Positions 45,796 to 58,000 of a DNA stretch of 64,000 nucleotides are shown one piece after another. Both the position numbers and the translations under genes were made by a program. The stretch's first letter is position 1. Every line of letters begins with the position of its first letter. The notes beneath the pieces were generated by a model. That model was not told the DNA's origin and did no database searches. It was given only the letters and a program-made list of their open reading frames with translations. This DNA is from Branchiostoma floridae (Eukaryota > Chordata > Leptocardii > Amphioxiformes > Branchiostomatidae), in assembly GCF_000003815.2 (NCBI RefSeq), contig NC_049996.1:8199210-8263209 (forward strand), written 5' to 3'.

Positions 45796-47235
45796 ATCCA
45801 GAATGAGCTTCCCATAATCTAGGGCATAAAAGACAAACTGATTCAGAAAAATCACATGCCATTTTCACATACACCTGTTGAATATATTCACCAAACATGC
45901 ATGTCATCAGATATATCTACACCGTTGTTCTAAAACCTGCTTTGGGTTGGGGACAAGAGAACATGAACTTTGTTAGTGAGACAAAATTAGCATAGTCAAA
46001 ATCAGAATAGAAAGTGAACAGAATTATCATGATTGAACACCAATCAATCCTATCGAAATACAAGATATCAAGTCAAAACATCTCATGTGGTCAGAACATT
46101 CATTGAAAAGTCATACAAAATGCTGCATGTAAATCAGGCATGAAATACCTTAAATTTATCTTGAACAGTTACATTAACAACAAGTTAAATAAACAGTTAT
46201 TGCATGGCAACTATCTGTACAGTTCATGAAACAAACAAAAAACATTTGGATGCACAGATTAGCTTTCAAGTTTGGAACCCCAGTTATATAATATTCAAAG
46301 AGTAAATTACCATGATTATTCATAAATGACACAACACAACAATAAAGTCAATTGTTAACTCAAAGAATATACATTGTATTGTTATGATACAGAATATTCC
46401 CAACAACACAAAAACTCATGCCACATGATAATGCATCTAGTTTTATAATAGGCTATGGTGTAAAAAATCATATATGAGAAGTGTACACACATTTCATATC
46501 AACAGAACATTCCTCACAGTATTATCAAAATTATAAAGGAAGGCTGTCAGTTTACATAAGAGGGCTGGAAGAAGAAAAACAAATTAACCAAGATCAAACA
46601 AGCCAAGCCACAAACACAAGAAATGTATCCAACACACTACACAATGTTTAAACTACTACTGAGCATACATACAAAACTGGGTGGAGTTTTAAGTGTGTTT
46701 TTTTCAGTATGGCATATAGAACAGCTATGTATATCAAACATAGAAACAGAATACAGCACACCAATTATTGCTACAACGTCATACAAAATCAACTTTTTCT
46801 TACGGCATAGTGGCTGTCATTTAGTGCTTTCACTATGATAATGTTACCTGCCTCTTGCCTATCTGTGCACCAGGCACAAGTCCTTAAGGCTTCATCTCAT
46901 TTTGACACAGTACTTCAGTTCAGCACCTGGAACAGAGTTGTACAGGAGAGCATAGAAACCAACATGAACTATCTTATCTCTCCTAGTCCTATTGTCTAGG
47001 AAACACAACCTGACCTGCCTAGTACATGGCCACTGTTGAAATGGAAAATTGTGTAGAAAATAAAGAATAAAATCAATATTATTATCAATAATCTCACATA
47101 TCTATCTTAGTATGTGTCTAATACCTTACCTGTCCTATCATCTAGTAAATGCAAATCTGCCTGTCCCACCTACTAGTATATATATACATGACCACCTGTT
47201 TGAATGGCAAATTTACAGAAAATAAAGTATACCAC
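45796..47235. other. Spacer, no gene recognised
   Basis: AT-rich, A-rich on the plus strand. No coding exon or repeat structure was recognised. Confidence 0.4.
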
Positions 47236-47236
47236 A

Positions 47237-47577
47237 GGGATAAACAAGTCCACTAGCCCTATAGTCCCGGACAAGTGAAAATGCCAATCGGGCAAGTGCA
47301 TGTCCTTCCCCACTTGCCCGATCGGACAAGTTAGCTTTTCTCCATTGAGTGAGATTTTGATGTACATGTGTACTTGCTACTTTTCAAAGTCATGACATCA
47401 AGCATTGATTAACACAGAAAATAGAGCCAATAACAAAAATTCCATTGAAGGCCATGAATATACATAGAAAAATGTCATTTAGATTTCGGGCAACTGAAAA
47501 GTTGGTTCGGGCAAGTAAATTTTTTAAGTACTTGCCCGATAGGACAAGTCAATTTTAGAAAACTTGTCCAACCCTGT
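47237..47577. mobile_element. Inverted-ended element, about 340 bp, hAT-like
   Basis: The left end starts CAGGGATAAACAAGTCC and the right end is ACTTGTCCAACCCTG, an imperfect inverted pair. The interior carries several CGGGCAAGT / ACTTGCCCGA words in both orientations, suggesting transposase-binding subterminal repeats. No ORF. Confidence 0.5.
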
Positions 47578-47996
47578 ACCATCAGTATTAGTAATGTTGT
47601 GGGCTAAGAGCTTTGCACAGTCAAGACAACACAGTAATGCAGAGAGAAGACAAGCTGGATTGTGTTTGATTCATGACTATTAAATCTTTATCCTCCCACA
47701 CATTTGTTCTATCACAACACCAAGGGACTCTACTGCCCTTTTTTTCCTTCCATTTTTCTTTTTTGTTTCCATCAATTTCCCAACCTGCTAGGAAGCTTGT
47801 ATCAACACATTCGTTACTTGTCTTTGTTGATCCTTTGTTGGATGACAATAAACACATTTGTTTAGTGTAAAGCTACACCCAAGGCCAAGCAGAGGTTGGA
47901 TGGGAAGATTGTGAACTGACTAGCCCCATTTCCCAACCAGCTCATAACATTACATGTTAAGTAGTGATAAAGGGTTACAATAAGCAATGATAAGGG

Positions 47997-48164
47997 TATG
48001 CCTAAACACCACAAACAAATGCAAACTCAGTGCAAGCAACTGCAAACAAGTCTGATATATATGCACATGGGGCAATGACCTTGTGTGAAGCTCACATACT
48101 CTGCACATTGGATCCATTTGCGTTTATTTGCGCTAGTCTGCGGTCGTTTGTGGTGTTTAGGCAT
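47997..48164. mobile_element. Miniature element with 20-bp terminal inverted repeats
   Basis: TATGCCTAAACACCACAAAC at the left pairs perfectly with GTTTGTGGTGTTTAGGCATA at the right. The body of 168 bp is non-coding. Confidence 0.7.
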
Positions 48165-48206
48165 AAGTCAATATAACATTATCCCGCCCCCCCCCCCCCT
48201 CCCCAC

Positions 48207-49265
48207 AAGTAGAGTAGAGTAGAGTAGAGTTCTTCAGGCTCAGGTAGGAACTGCAGTTCCAGTTTAGGCCGCTCTTCCCTTTCTAAGTCACTGACATCCC
48301 AGGTAATTGCGGATCGTCCAGAGCTCTAAAGTTGTAATACACGCTGTGTTTCTTCATGTGGTTGTCTAGTCTTTCCTTAAAGCAGTTTACATTTGGGGAT
48401 GTCACCACCGGCTCTGGTAGATTGTTCCACCATGAGACAACTCTGATGCAGAAGAAGTGTGATCTTCTGTTACTTTTCGACGCTTGTCTCTTAATCCGGA
48501 GGCAGTGACCCCTTGTTCTTGTGCTCGTATTTAACTCAAACGGACATGAAGTGTCGTATATCCCATGTAGGAACTTGTAGGTGTTTATCAGGTCCCCCCT
48601 AAGTCTCCTATAGACCAGTGTAGGTAAGTTTAGAGCCTTCAGTCTCTCTTCATAGGGTAGACTTCTAAGGCCGGGAACTCTCTTCGTTGCTCTCTTCTGT
48701 ACCCTTTCTAGATCCAGGGCCAGCTTCCATGTGTAGGGGGACCATGCAGGAGCCCCATACTCCAGCTGGGGACGAATGAGCGACTTATATAGGAGTAAGA
48801 ACACCTCCTTATCTACATAGGCAAAAGTCCTCCATATGAGACCTGCGATCTGATTTGCCTTATTACAAATGTTGGATATATGTTTGCTGAAACTCAGCTC
48901 CTTGTCCACAGTGATACCCAAGTCCTTTTCCTGTTGTGTAAATTCCAGTAGGGTACGAGTCTCATTATCCAACATTGAGTATGTGTAGTCAGGGTGTCCT
49001 TTTCCCAGTCTTATTACTGTACATTTCATGGGATGAAAGCTCAACTGCCATTTTATTGCCCAGTCCTGAAGTACTTGAAGGTCCCTCTGCAATTTGTTGC
49101 ATTCTTCCCTTTGTACTACTGATCTATATAACTTAGTGTCGTCTGCAAAGAGCTTCAGCTTACTCTGCACAATTTCCGGCATGTCGTTGACAAATATAGT
49201 GAAGAGCACCGGACCCAGGACGCTCCCCTGGGGAACTCCGCTTGTTACTTCGGCCCATTCTGCTC
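48207..49265 (-). mobile_element. 5'-truncated non-LTR retrotransposon with open reverse transcriptase C-terminus
   Basis: An uninterrupted frame runs from about 49263 to the stop at 48283: AEWAEVTSGVPQGSVLGPV, then the catalytic LFADDTKLY, the thumb region (WQLSFHPMKC, KDLGITVDKELSFSKHI) and the maturase-like tail (LIRPQLEYGAPAWSPY, KRATKRVPGL, FFCIRVVSWWNNLPEPVV). It starts abruptly in the palm domain, so it is a 5'-truncated insertion. A (ACTCT)n tail at 48207-48230 gives the 3' end. Lack of stops over more than 325 codons implies a fairly recent insertion. Confidence 0.88.
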
Positions 49266-49689
49266 ACACAATTATCGCTCCTCTCACTGTCTGTTTCTCC
49301 TCTTGTGTCACCCCTTGGACGTCAAATCCGGCGTTATCGTGTCCCTGGCGCCGATGGCTGGTGCAAGGAATACAAATTTTCAAGTCAAAACACTCATAAT
49401 TTCATCCAAACAGAGAAAATCGACAACAAACAAACGTTTCTCGAGGTATCCGGTCAGGGGTCACATGCATTAGTGACATCTAACGACCTGAATACAAAGT
49501 ACAGTAGCAAGAGGTTTCACACACGGTCTAAAAGCGCCCCTTTGCGGTTCATTTACGAAACGCATGACTTTGCCTGTAGTAACCGTAGTTAACGTTACCT
49601 GTATTTCATATTGGCCTGTACGCGTATGGTGATAAATAAATGACAAGGTAAACCATTACCATGGTGGATAACCTTTTTTAGGTGTAAGA

Positions 49690-51340
49690 AATGAGGTATC
49701 GACCACAAGAAGAACGCCCATCGCGTTTTAGAGCGACAGTCGGTTATATTGTCCTGCTCAGGACTGCATGGGTAATCAGGCATAGTTCGCCTTGAACCTT
49801 GACCTTTCCTAACTGATCGGGGTATCCTGATTATCCAGATGAGTCGATGCGTCACAGTATAACCGACCGTCGATCTAAACACAATAATCTTTACTGTTAT
49901 TGATTACACTGCCTTTTCTACGTACAAAATGGCTTTTAGCAGTGCATCTTCGCTGTCGAACTAAAAATAAAGTTCTGAATCATTCACAAAACTACGTTAT
50001 TACTGTTAAATCATATGTTGACACTTCTTTCGAGGCGTCGGAAAGGTGCAAAAGCAGCGCGATGAAAGGACATTTGGCAAGGTTCAAATAAATAGACACT
50101 CTATGGCTGACTCAGGTACTGCAACCAAACTCTTTGCCCATATATTGCCCCAATATGACTGAAATGAACGCTACTGAGACTGAAACGCGTCCTGGTCGGT
50201 CGGGCACAATCTGCATTTACATAATGAAGCTCCCAAAGAACTCAAATAGGGGCAAAGTGTGTGTGTGTGTGGGGGGGGGGGGGGTCCTGGGGAGTTGTGG
50301 CTATCGTGCTCCAAAGTGACACTAACATTAGCCTAACAACCAGACAAACTCAAGATATCGCTTCTACGTAATAACATATCAAGTTCTCTTCGAGTACAAG
50401 GAAAGGATTTATCGATTACAGGAACGTCCATCGCGTTTTAGATCGACAGTCGGCTGTATTGTGCTGCCCATGACTGTGTGGGTAATCAAGCATAGTACGC
50501 CGTGAACCTTTGACCTTCCCAAACTGATCCAAGTGACCTGGGTAAGGGTCAACATCATCACATTGTCCTGATTATCCAGCCAAGTTGACGCGGCACAGTA
50601 TAACCGATTATCGATCTAAAATGCAATAGACTTTACTGTTATCGATTACACACCCCTTTTCCGCGTACAAGGTGGTACATATCAGCTGTTCGAACTTGTA
50701 AATCATATTTTGATACTACTTTCCAGGCGTAGGAAATATGCAAAAGGAGCGCGACCAAGGAACAGTCGGCAAGATTCAAAGAAAGAGACACACAAGACTG
50801 TCGACTGACTGAAGTACTGCAACCGTAGCTCTTAGCAAACTCGTTGCTCTATGCTCCTATATTACCCCAATGTGACTGTAATGAACGCAAAAGACAAAAG
50901 CGCATCCTGGTCGGTCGGGCACAATGTATATCTACACCAACAGAGGCAAAGTGCGTGTGTGCGCGGGGGGGGGGGGGGGTTCCAGGGGTTGTGGTTACCA
51001 GTGACGCTAACATTAGCCTAACAACCAGATAAACTCAAGATATTGGTTCTATGTAATGACGTATCAAGTTCTCTTCGAGTTACAGGAAGGAGTCATCGAT
51101 TACAAGAACACCCATCGCGTTTTAGATCGACAGTCGGTTATATTGTGCTGCACAGGACTATCTGGGTAATCAAGCGTAGTACGCCGTGAAACTTTGACCT
51201 TCCCAACTGATCCGAGTGACCTTGATAAGGGTCATCATCATCATTGTGTCCTGATTATCCACATGAGTTCACGCATCACAGTATAACTGATTATCGATCT
51301 AAAAACAAAATAGGCCTTCCTGTAAGCGATAACTCCCCCA
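49690..51340. repeat. About 700-bp tandem repeat, roughly 2.4 units
   Basis: The word TCGCGTTTTAGA begins at 49721, 50431 and 51115, giving periods of 710 and 684. Each unit holds in order a TIR element, a TTTACTGTTAT block, CCTGGTCGGTCGGGCACAAT, a G-run, then GCCTAACAACCAGA and TCAAGTTCTCTTCGAGT. The third unit is cut short near 51340. Confidence 0.8.
49724..49878. mobile_element. Inverted-ended element inside tandem unit 1 (also 50434-50621 and 51119-51303)
   Basis: The left end TTTTAGAGCGACAGTCGGTT pairs with the right end AACCGACCGTCGATCTAAA. The same arrangement occurs once in each of the three tandem units, so the element was present before the unit amplified. Confidence 0.65.
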
Positions 51341-52700
51341 TTTTGCACCTAAAACAGAGCTTGATGCAATTAGAATAATAACTTTTATGTTTATAACAAT
51401 CAAACGTGGACAGCGTAGCTGCATAAATAAAAGTTTTTGCTATCATTGTATAAAAAGCTATGGCTGCGGTACTTCAATGTGCACTGCGGTGTCTCAATTT
51501 TTAACCACGCAGACTGTCCTTATAATTACGTCTTGCTGTTTTTCGGAGGTAAATTCTTAATTGATGGCCATTACTTCAACCTTATTCAAAGAATCAATGA
51601 TTCCATATAATGAATCCCAGAGACCAACTTCAGGCCATGCTACATGTACATGTCGAAGACCATACAGCAACACCCCTATCGATTGCTTCTCCAAGTGCAA
51701 CATTGAATATGGGGACAAATGCCTTCCTAAATTTTAAGAAAATACCGCATTTTTTCTCAAATTATTTCCAGAGGATTCACTTACAATAGTCACGAAAGGA
51801 TCTGAGACAATGTTGAATACTACTTACCTCCAAAAAACGGACGTGGTGCGTCTTTCTGGGCCGATTTTCAACCGCTGTGTTCTTCCCTTCCAAACACACT
51901 CGCCATTTTCCAACGGCGTGGCTCACTTTGTGCACAGGTGGCACCTGATCATCATTAGCAAATTTGAATTTGGTGATTAAGTCATTACATTGATCATATT
52001 TGCATACCAGTCCGTGAAATGTTTTGCCCTGCCCTTTATCTTCCTCAGTTCGTCTGCTTTCCCCAATGACAGCCTAAAGGCAACTTAAGCTCTATCATTC
52101 TGACTCATGACTGTGGAACTTCAATTTTCAGTCATTTTTGGGCACCTTTATATGTAATAAGATGACAAAAACTCTATTCCATTCCTAATGACATTCATGA
52201 AGTAGTATAAATCTGACATGTCCCTGTGCAGCGAAAATGCCATGAAAGTCAGCTTGCCAAGGAATGACCTTTGTTAATCTCATTTACCTTTTGCACAATG
52301 CAGCAAAAATACTTCCCTCGGTACTAGAAGGATGTCTATACGAGGATTGCAAATAGAGACACTGCTCCTAAAATGTGATCTCCAAGCAGATGTGTTGAGC
52401 CAAGTTGACAGCCTTTTTGCCTACTTTGTTTGTCTCTGATGTACGTTTTTCTCTTAATATGAGTTGAACAAAATTGTTTTGGTGAACCATGGGGCAGAAG
52501 CTGACGATTCTTGTTGTTCCGTTCTCGCAAAGTGCTTTATAAAAGGTTCCAGAATAGAGCACGTTTCGGTATGATGTACTTACATCAATCTGACTTCAGT
52601 TTGCAGATATCTAGTAGCTACATGACAGAATACCACATAGTCTGATATGCAATCTGTCATGTCTTTTTCTGTTCACATTGGTATGCAAATTCCCATTACC
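51341..52700. other. Spacer, no gene recognised
   Basis: AT-rich sequence with small ORFs only. A GC-richer patch at 51830-51950 has a donor-like and acceptor-like word but no coding frame. Confidence 0.35.
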
Positions 52701-52930
52701 TATATGATTTCATTTATGATTTCGAGTTGTATTAAGATTGATGTTGTACAATTGATTTGCCTTATTTTGTCTTAGTTGAATTGCGTTATTTTGCCGATTC
52801 TTGCTCTGTCACTATTTATTTGATTTTATATTGTTATCATTTATTGTTATGTATGTACGGGTTTTCCCCCAGGGATCTTTGAAAAACGCCAGCCAGGCGA
52901 CATGTACCCCTGGATAAATAAAAATAAACA
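52700..52930 (+). mobile_element. Probable LINE 3' end with (TAAA)n-type tail
   Basis: A GC-richer block around TACGGGTTTTCCCCCAGGG, CGCCAGCCAGGCGACATGTA and CCCCTGGATAAATAAAAATA ends in an A-rich TAAA/CAAA tail at 52910-52936. This is how a LINE 3' UTR looks. No reverse transcriptase is attached, so the call is tentative. Confidence 0.4.
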
Positions 52931-52985
52931 AACAAACATGTCCAAAACGTCAATCCTATTGAGGACAGAAAGACAACGGCTCTCT

Positions 52986-53168
52986 ATACAGTAGAAGCCG
53001 CTTAATTGCACGGCCTATTTGTCAGTGAATTTGGTGCAATTAACCGACTGGTGCAATAATGCGAAGTTATCTAGCTGGACCGCTGGTTTGGGAATTCTTG
53101 GATTCCGTGCAATTAACAGAAGTGTGTGTTAATCCTATGTGTAATTAACCGGCTTCCTCTGTATATAT
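52986..53168. mobile_element. TIR element, family B, copy 2
   Basis: It begins CAGTAGAAGCCGCTTAATTG and ends AATTAACCGGCTTCCTCTG. It is the reverse-complement counterpart of 30328-30506. It abuts family A copy 3 directly. Confidence 0.65.
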
Positions 53169-53520
53169 TAGGCCATGTTGGTTTAATCGTATGGATTAGA
53201 TCATCTGGGAACCCCAGAACAGATGCGAGCGTGCGAATAAAAAAATGGTCAGGGAGGTCAAATTATCTGACACAAAATATGTAACGTTTTACCTAACATT
53301 TTTCATTTTCATTCTTTCACATTGTTTTTGACCTTTGAATAGACGTAGGTATTTTATGACGTTAGTATAGTTTTCCGATACTTGTTTTCGATATCTAGGG
53401 CGTATGTTTGCTTACTTTGCAGCTGTTTTGTACGATTTACAGTTGAAACCTTTTGTTGAAAACGACCGAGACATGGCGTACGCGGATGTCAACCATATGT
53501 TAATCAAATCAACATGGACT
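53169..53520. mobile_element. TIR element, family A, copy 3
   Basis: GGCCATGTTGGTTTAATCGT at the left and TTAATCAAATCAACATGG at the right form the inverted ends. The interior shares GGGAACCCCAGAACAGATGC, GTTTTCCGATA and TTTGTACGATTTACAGT with copy 2. A short ORF covering the right half has no transposase motif. Confidence 0.65.
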
Positions 53521-54660
53521 TACTTGAAACAAGGGAATCGCTTTCTTTACAAATTGCCTTACGAATGGCGGTGGCAAAGGCAATGACACCGGAAAGATAT
53601 TTGATCTAATGCACGACACACATCTTCCGCAGGATTTTAGTGTAGATGGACTTACGAGTCATACAAAGAATCACAAAAACTACAATCATGTGGATTTTTT
53701 CACCTCATTTTATTCACCAGATAGTTACTGCAATAATATTGTATTTGATAACCCTTTATTGCTTCCGTTAACAATCATTGCAAAAGTAAACAATGCTTAG
53801 ATAAAACGTATGGTCGATCTGTGACAATAGCGTTCATTGTTTGTTTTAGATTTGTCCTAAACATTTCACTGCATTTACAGTTTTTCTTTAAATGCAGTGG
53901 TCTGTGCTTCAAACATGGTTGTATGGCCTTGGTGATTCAGTTACTTTATATGGTCGGTAGAAAATGTATTATACACCAGTATACAATATGATGATATGCC
54001 CCTATAGTTTTGTATATGACAAACTTATCTTATATAAAAAAACACCAATTTACATTAAATGTTGACTTTAGAAAGTTCTGGAAATTAGATCAAAGTTCTT
54101 TAAGTTAATAGATTCCTTAAGACCACAGCGTGCATTTGTAATAGTAGCCACCAGTAAAATACTTGATGTCATAATTGTTAAAAGTATGCATACCTATGAA
54201 TGAGAATGCAAAGCATAGTATTTTATACGCGACCAAAAGTGGCAGAGCTGATTATACACTAGTAAGAGGGCTGATGAAAAAGACATATTGAAGGAAATAC
54301 ATGTAGAAGTAGGTTGTTTACAAAATAGTCAAAGATGAAGTGTCACAAGAAATGTGGTTGACCCTGACCTTGGTGCTGATCTTTCATTAGATTGTGCTTA
54401 TTCAGTCAACATATCTGTTAATCTCCAGGCAGATTTACCGGTGGTAAGACATTACCCAAAGGGCCAACCAATTACAGGCTCCAGTGGCCTTTTAGATACT
54501 GGTTGACCCTTTGGATACTTACTTGCCAATGATAAATTTGCTTGGAGGTTACATTTCTGGGGTATTTCATCTTCAACCATGAGAGACACGAAGTACCAGT
54601 AGAAGGCTGACAAAACATATATCTTGTCGTCTGAATCAAAAGTTATGATGATTATACATG
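53521..54660. other. Spacer, no gene recognised
   Basis: AT-rich sequence with no coding exon seen on either strand. Confidence 0.4.
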
Positions 54661-54805
54661 TATATATATATGGTTATATATGATTATATATATTTCTCTT
54701 CTCTCTCTCTCTCTCTCTCTGTCTCTAAGTCTCTCTCTCTCTGTCTCTAAGTCTCACTCTCTCTGCTTCTGTCTCTGTCTTGCTCTGTCTTTCTTGCACT
54801 GTCTA

Positions 54806-54838
<33 letters not shown>

Positions 54839-54850
54839 ATATATATTAGT
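54658..54850. repeat. Compound microsatellite (TA)n, (CT)n, (CTGT)n
   Basis: TATATA runs are followed by about 130 bases of CTCTCTCT with CTGT interruptions and then TATATATTAG. It lies just downstream of the last exon of the minus-strand mosaic gene. Confidence 0.9.
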
Positions 54851-55008
54851 GAATAAGAACTTACACCTCTCAAGACCTTATCAACAATGGTTAGTAGATT
54901 CAATTTGATAAATGGGTTGCCTTATATAGTATGTTGTCATAAGTTCCTTAAGCTAACTGCTGCACAAGGATGTTCTCAACAGCGCTGTCCAGTTCTTCAC
55001 GGGACCTT

Positions 55009-58000
55009 TCAGTTAAGCTTGGTGTCGTCTGTAAAAAAGAATAAGACTTTTAGTGCCAAATAGTTAATATTAAACAGACAATTTTCTGTCCTGAAAGTTG
55101 CTTACAAAAGGGACAGTATTGGAAGATTGAAAAAAAGCATAATTGTGGATCTGGTATAGTAACTACATAAAAAATGATAAAAAGAAAACGACTCTGGCTC
55201 TGTTGTACTAGATAAGCATGATACACATAAGATTCTGATGATGATAAAGAAGACAGTCACATTCTGTGATCAAGATGCACTGAGTAGACATTAACAATTT
55301 GAAGGTACATGTTTTACTTGTTTTCAAGAATCAAAGAATATTCTACACGTATTAACTAGAAGCAACCTCATTTTTAAGTATACCGTCAACTCTGAAAGTA
55401 TAACGTCATCTCTGAAAACATAAGGGGGCCCAAATCGACCTTGACCTTCATCTTTCCAGTCCCAAATATCATTACAATCCATCCAGAGGTTCTAAAGTTC
55501 ACCTAATGTTGACCAGAAATATCTGAAAACACACACAGTCACACATACAGAGACACACACAAAACAATATCTCTATTTTTCATGGAGATAAAAACACACT
55601 CACCCATCTCACAGATGAAGCCATTTCTGGCTCGGTCGCAGTGCACCAGAACCCACTGGTACGATCCTTGACGATGGATTGTCACACAGTCACGTTTCTT
55701 GTGGCGTCTGGGAGGGAACTTCCAGTTGGTGAAGTCTCCGCTCTCCAAGTTTGTCCCATCCTTCCAGGTGAAGGACTCCTCTGACTCATTGTCATCCAGA
55801 CCAATCCAAAAGTTCCTAAAGAAAAAAAACACCAAAAATCATGACGATCCATCAACACCTTTTTGAGTTATTCTTATTTGAAACAAAATCAGCCCCTACT
55901 GTTCAAAAGAAATGCTGCCCGGGGGGGTGTTGGTGTCAAAACTTGCAGCACTTCTGAACAAAGAGCTATCTATCCAATCCCAAAGTTCCTAAAGCAAAAG
56001 AAAACATACAGTCACCAAAAATCATGATGATCTGTTGAAACCTCATTTGAAACAAAATCCATCAACACCTTTTTGAGTTATCCTGTAGTTTAGCAGCATT
56101 TCCTTCCTGTATTTTTTTCTTTTTGCCTGTGCGCATTAGTTTTGGGTTGTCCAGGGGATGCCATCCATAAAACTAAGTTGGTGTAGCTACTAGAAGTCGT
56201 AGTGCTACTAGAAGGCTGCAAAGGAGGCTTTATCAAATGTAGACCTACCTTCGCTGACGGAAACCTCTAAGGATGCCGGTGACGAACGCGTTCTTTTCTG
56301 CGCTCTTGATCGTCACCAGTCCTCCGGCTCCGCCGCCCTCGCAAAAGCTCTGGGCCTCTTCGTACTTCTTCCTATCCCTCCTACGCGAGAACCAGTAGCA
56401 GCGACGCTCGTACATGTGGAAGTTGCTCCCAGGGAGGCTGAACTGCTGCTTACAGGCTGTTAAAGGCAAAGAGATGGAAATGAATGTTGGTATTGCCGCT
56501 GATCATTAATTTTGTTTGTTTCTAATTTTGCTCATTTATTCATAAGGAGCTCAAATCGGTCTGCAGGCCGCTTTTCATTGAGGTCATGAGGGAGGTAAGG
56601 TCAGATGAAATGTAACAGAGATACAGATAATATTGAGTCCTAATAACTCTATCAATATATATCACTACACGTATATGGTACAAAACATTATTAGTAGAGC
56701 AAATTTGAACTATTAAAGGAGGAGGATGGAAAGTTATCTCACTTTTGCATTCAGGTTCAGGTGCACTCCAGGTTTCGTCAGCTTGGCAGGTGATGAGGGA
56801 ATGGCCGACCATGATGTGATTGGGATCGGGACAGGTGAACCTCGCCTCCGCCAGGTACAGAAGCTCCTCATCATGAACCATGGTACCGTGTTCTGGAGTC
56901 GTCAAATTCCGACAGATTGCAACTAGAGGGGAAAGGAAAATTGTTATGAAAATATATTCTTTGCTAACAAAAGAATGAATGAATGACTGAAACTGAATGA
57001 ATGGCTGGTTTATATCCTTACTATGAATTGATATGCAAAAGAGATCTAGTTGGAAAAGAGAGGAACTTGAAGACAATTTTAAGTAGTCAAAAGAAAACTT
57101 TTACTTTTACTTTACATTTACTTTTGTCCAGTTATGTATGCTGATTAGGACCACAGGAAGAGTAGCTGCAATGTACTTAATGAATATTGTAATAAGCTAA
57201 TCTAAATGTGGATCTAAATAAACCCAGTTTTTGCATGTGTTACTTTATGTCATGTCATGTTGTATGTCCAGGAAGACTATCAGTGTACAATCTTGTATCA
57301 CAGCTAATTGGACAAATAAAGCCTCTAAAGCCTCTCTATCTCAACCTGTAAGTTGATCTTACTTCTGCAGCCAGGAGCACTGCCTGTCCAGGTGCCGTTA
57401 GCTTGGCAGGTGAGGATGTGCTCAGCATCCGGGACGTAACCCAGGGTACATGTGAAGGTGGCGTTCTCCATGAAGAAGGCACCTAGGCCGGTGAGGGTGA
57501 CGTCACCATTGGGCGGCGCTGACAGCGGTGGGCATGGCACGGCTGGAATAGAAAATATAAATTCAAAACTTTAAGGAAGCCATTTATAAGGAAATGTTTG
57601 GAGAGCAATGGTTGTTGTTTTGGGGATATAGGAGAGTTCTTAAAATTTACACAACCAGTTTCTACTCGCTCTTGCTAACATTTCCATGTCTCTCAGACAC
57701 CCTGCTCAGAGCTTCTAACTAGAGATCTGCTTCTCACGCTATACATAGCCGATAAGCAAGAGCGAGTAGAAACTGGTTGCATAAAAAAATTCTCCTATAA
57801 CGTCATCCTGATCAAGCAGCTATCAATTTGAAAGGTGTATTCCAATGCAAGCAAACTTTTCACACAAGGGAAGATAGTGGAAAATACTATGATCATGATA
57901 ATATCTTACGATTGCAAGTAGGGGGTTCTGCACTCCAGGTGCCCTCCTCCGTGCAGCTGATTTGGGAAGGGCCGGCTAGGTTGAATCCCTCTGCACAGGT

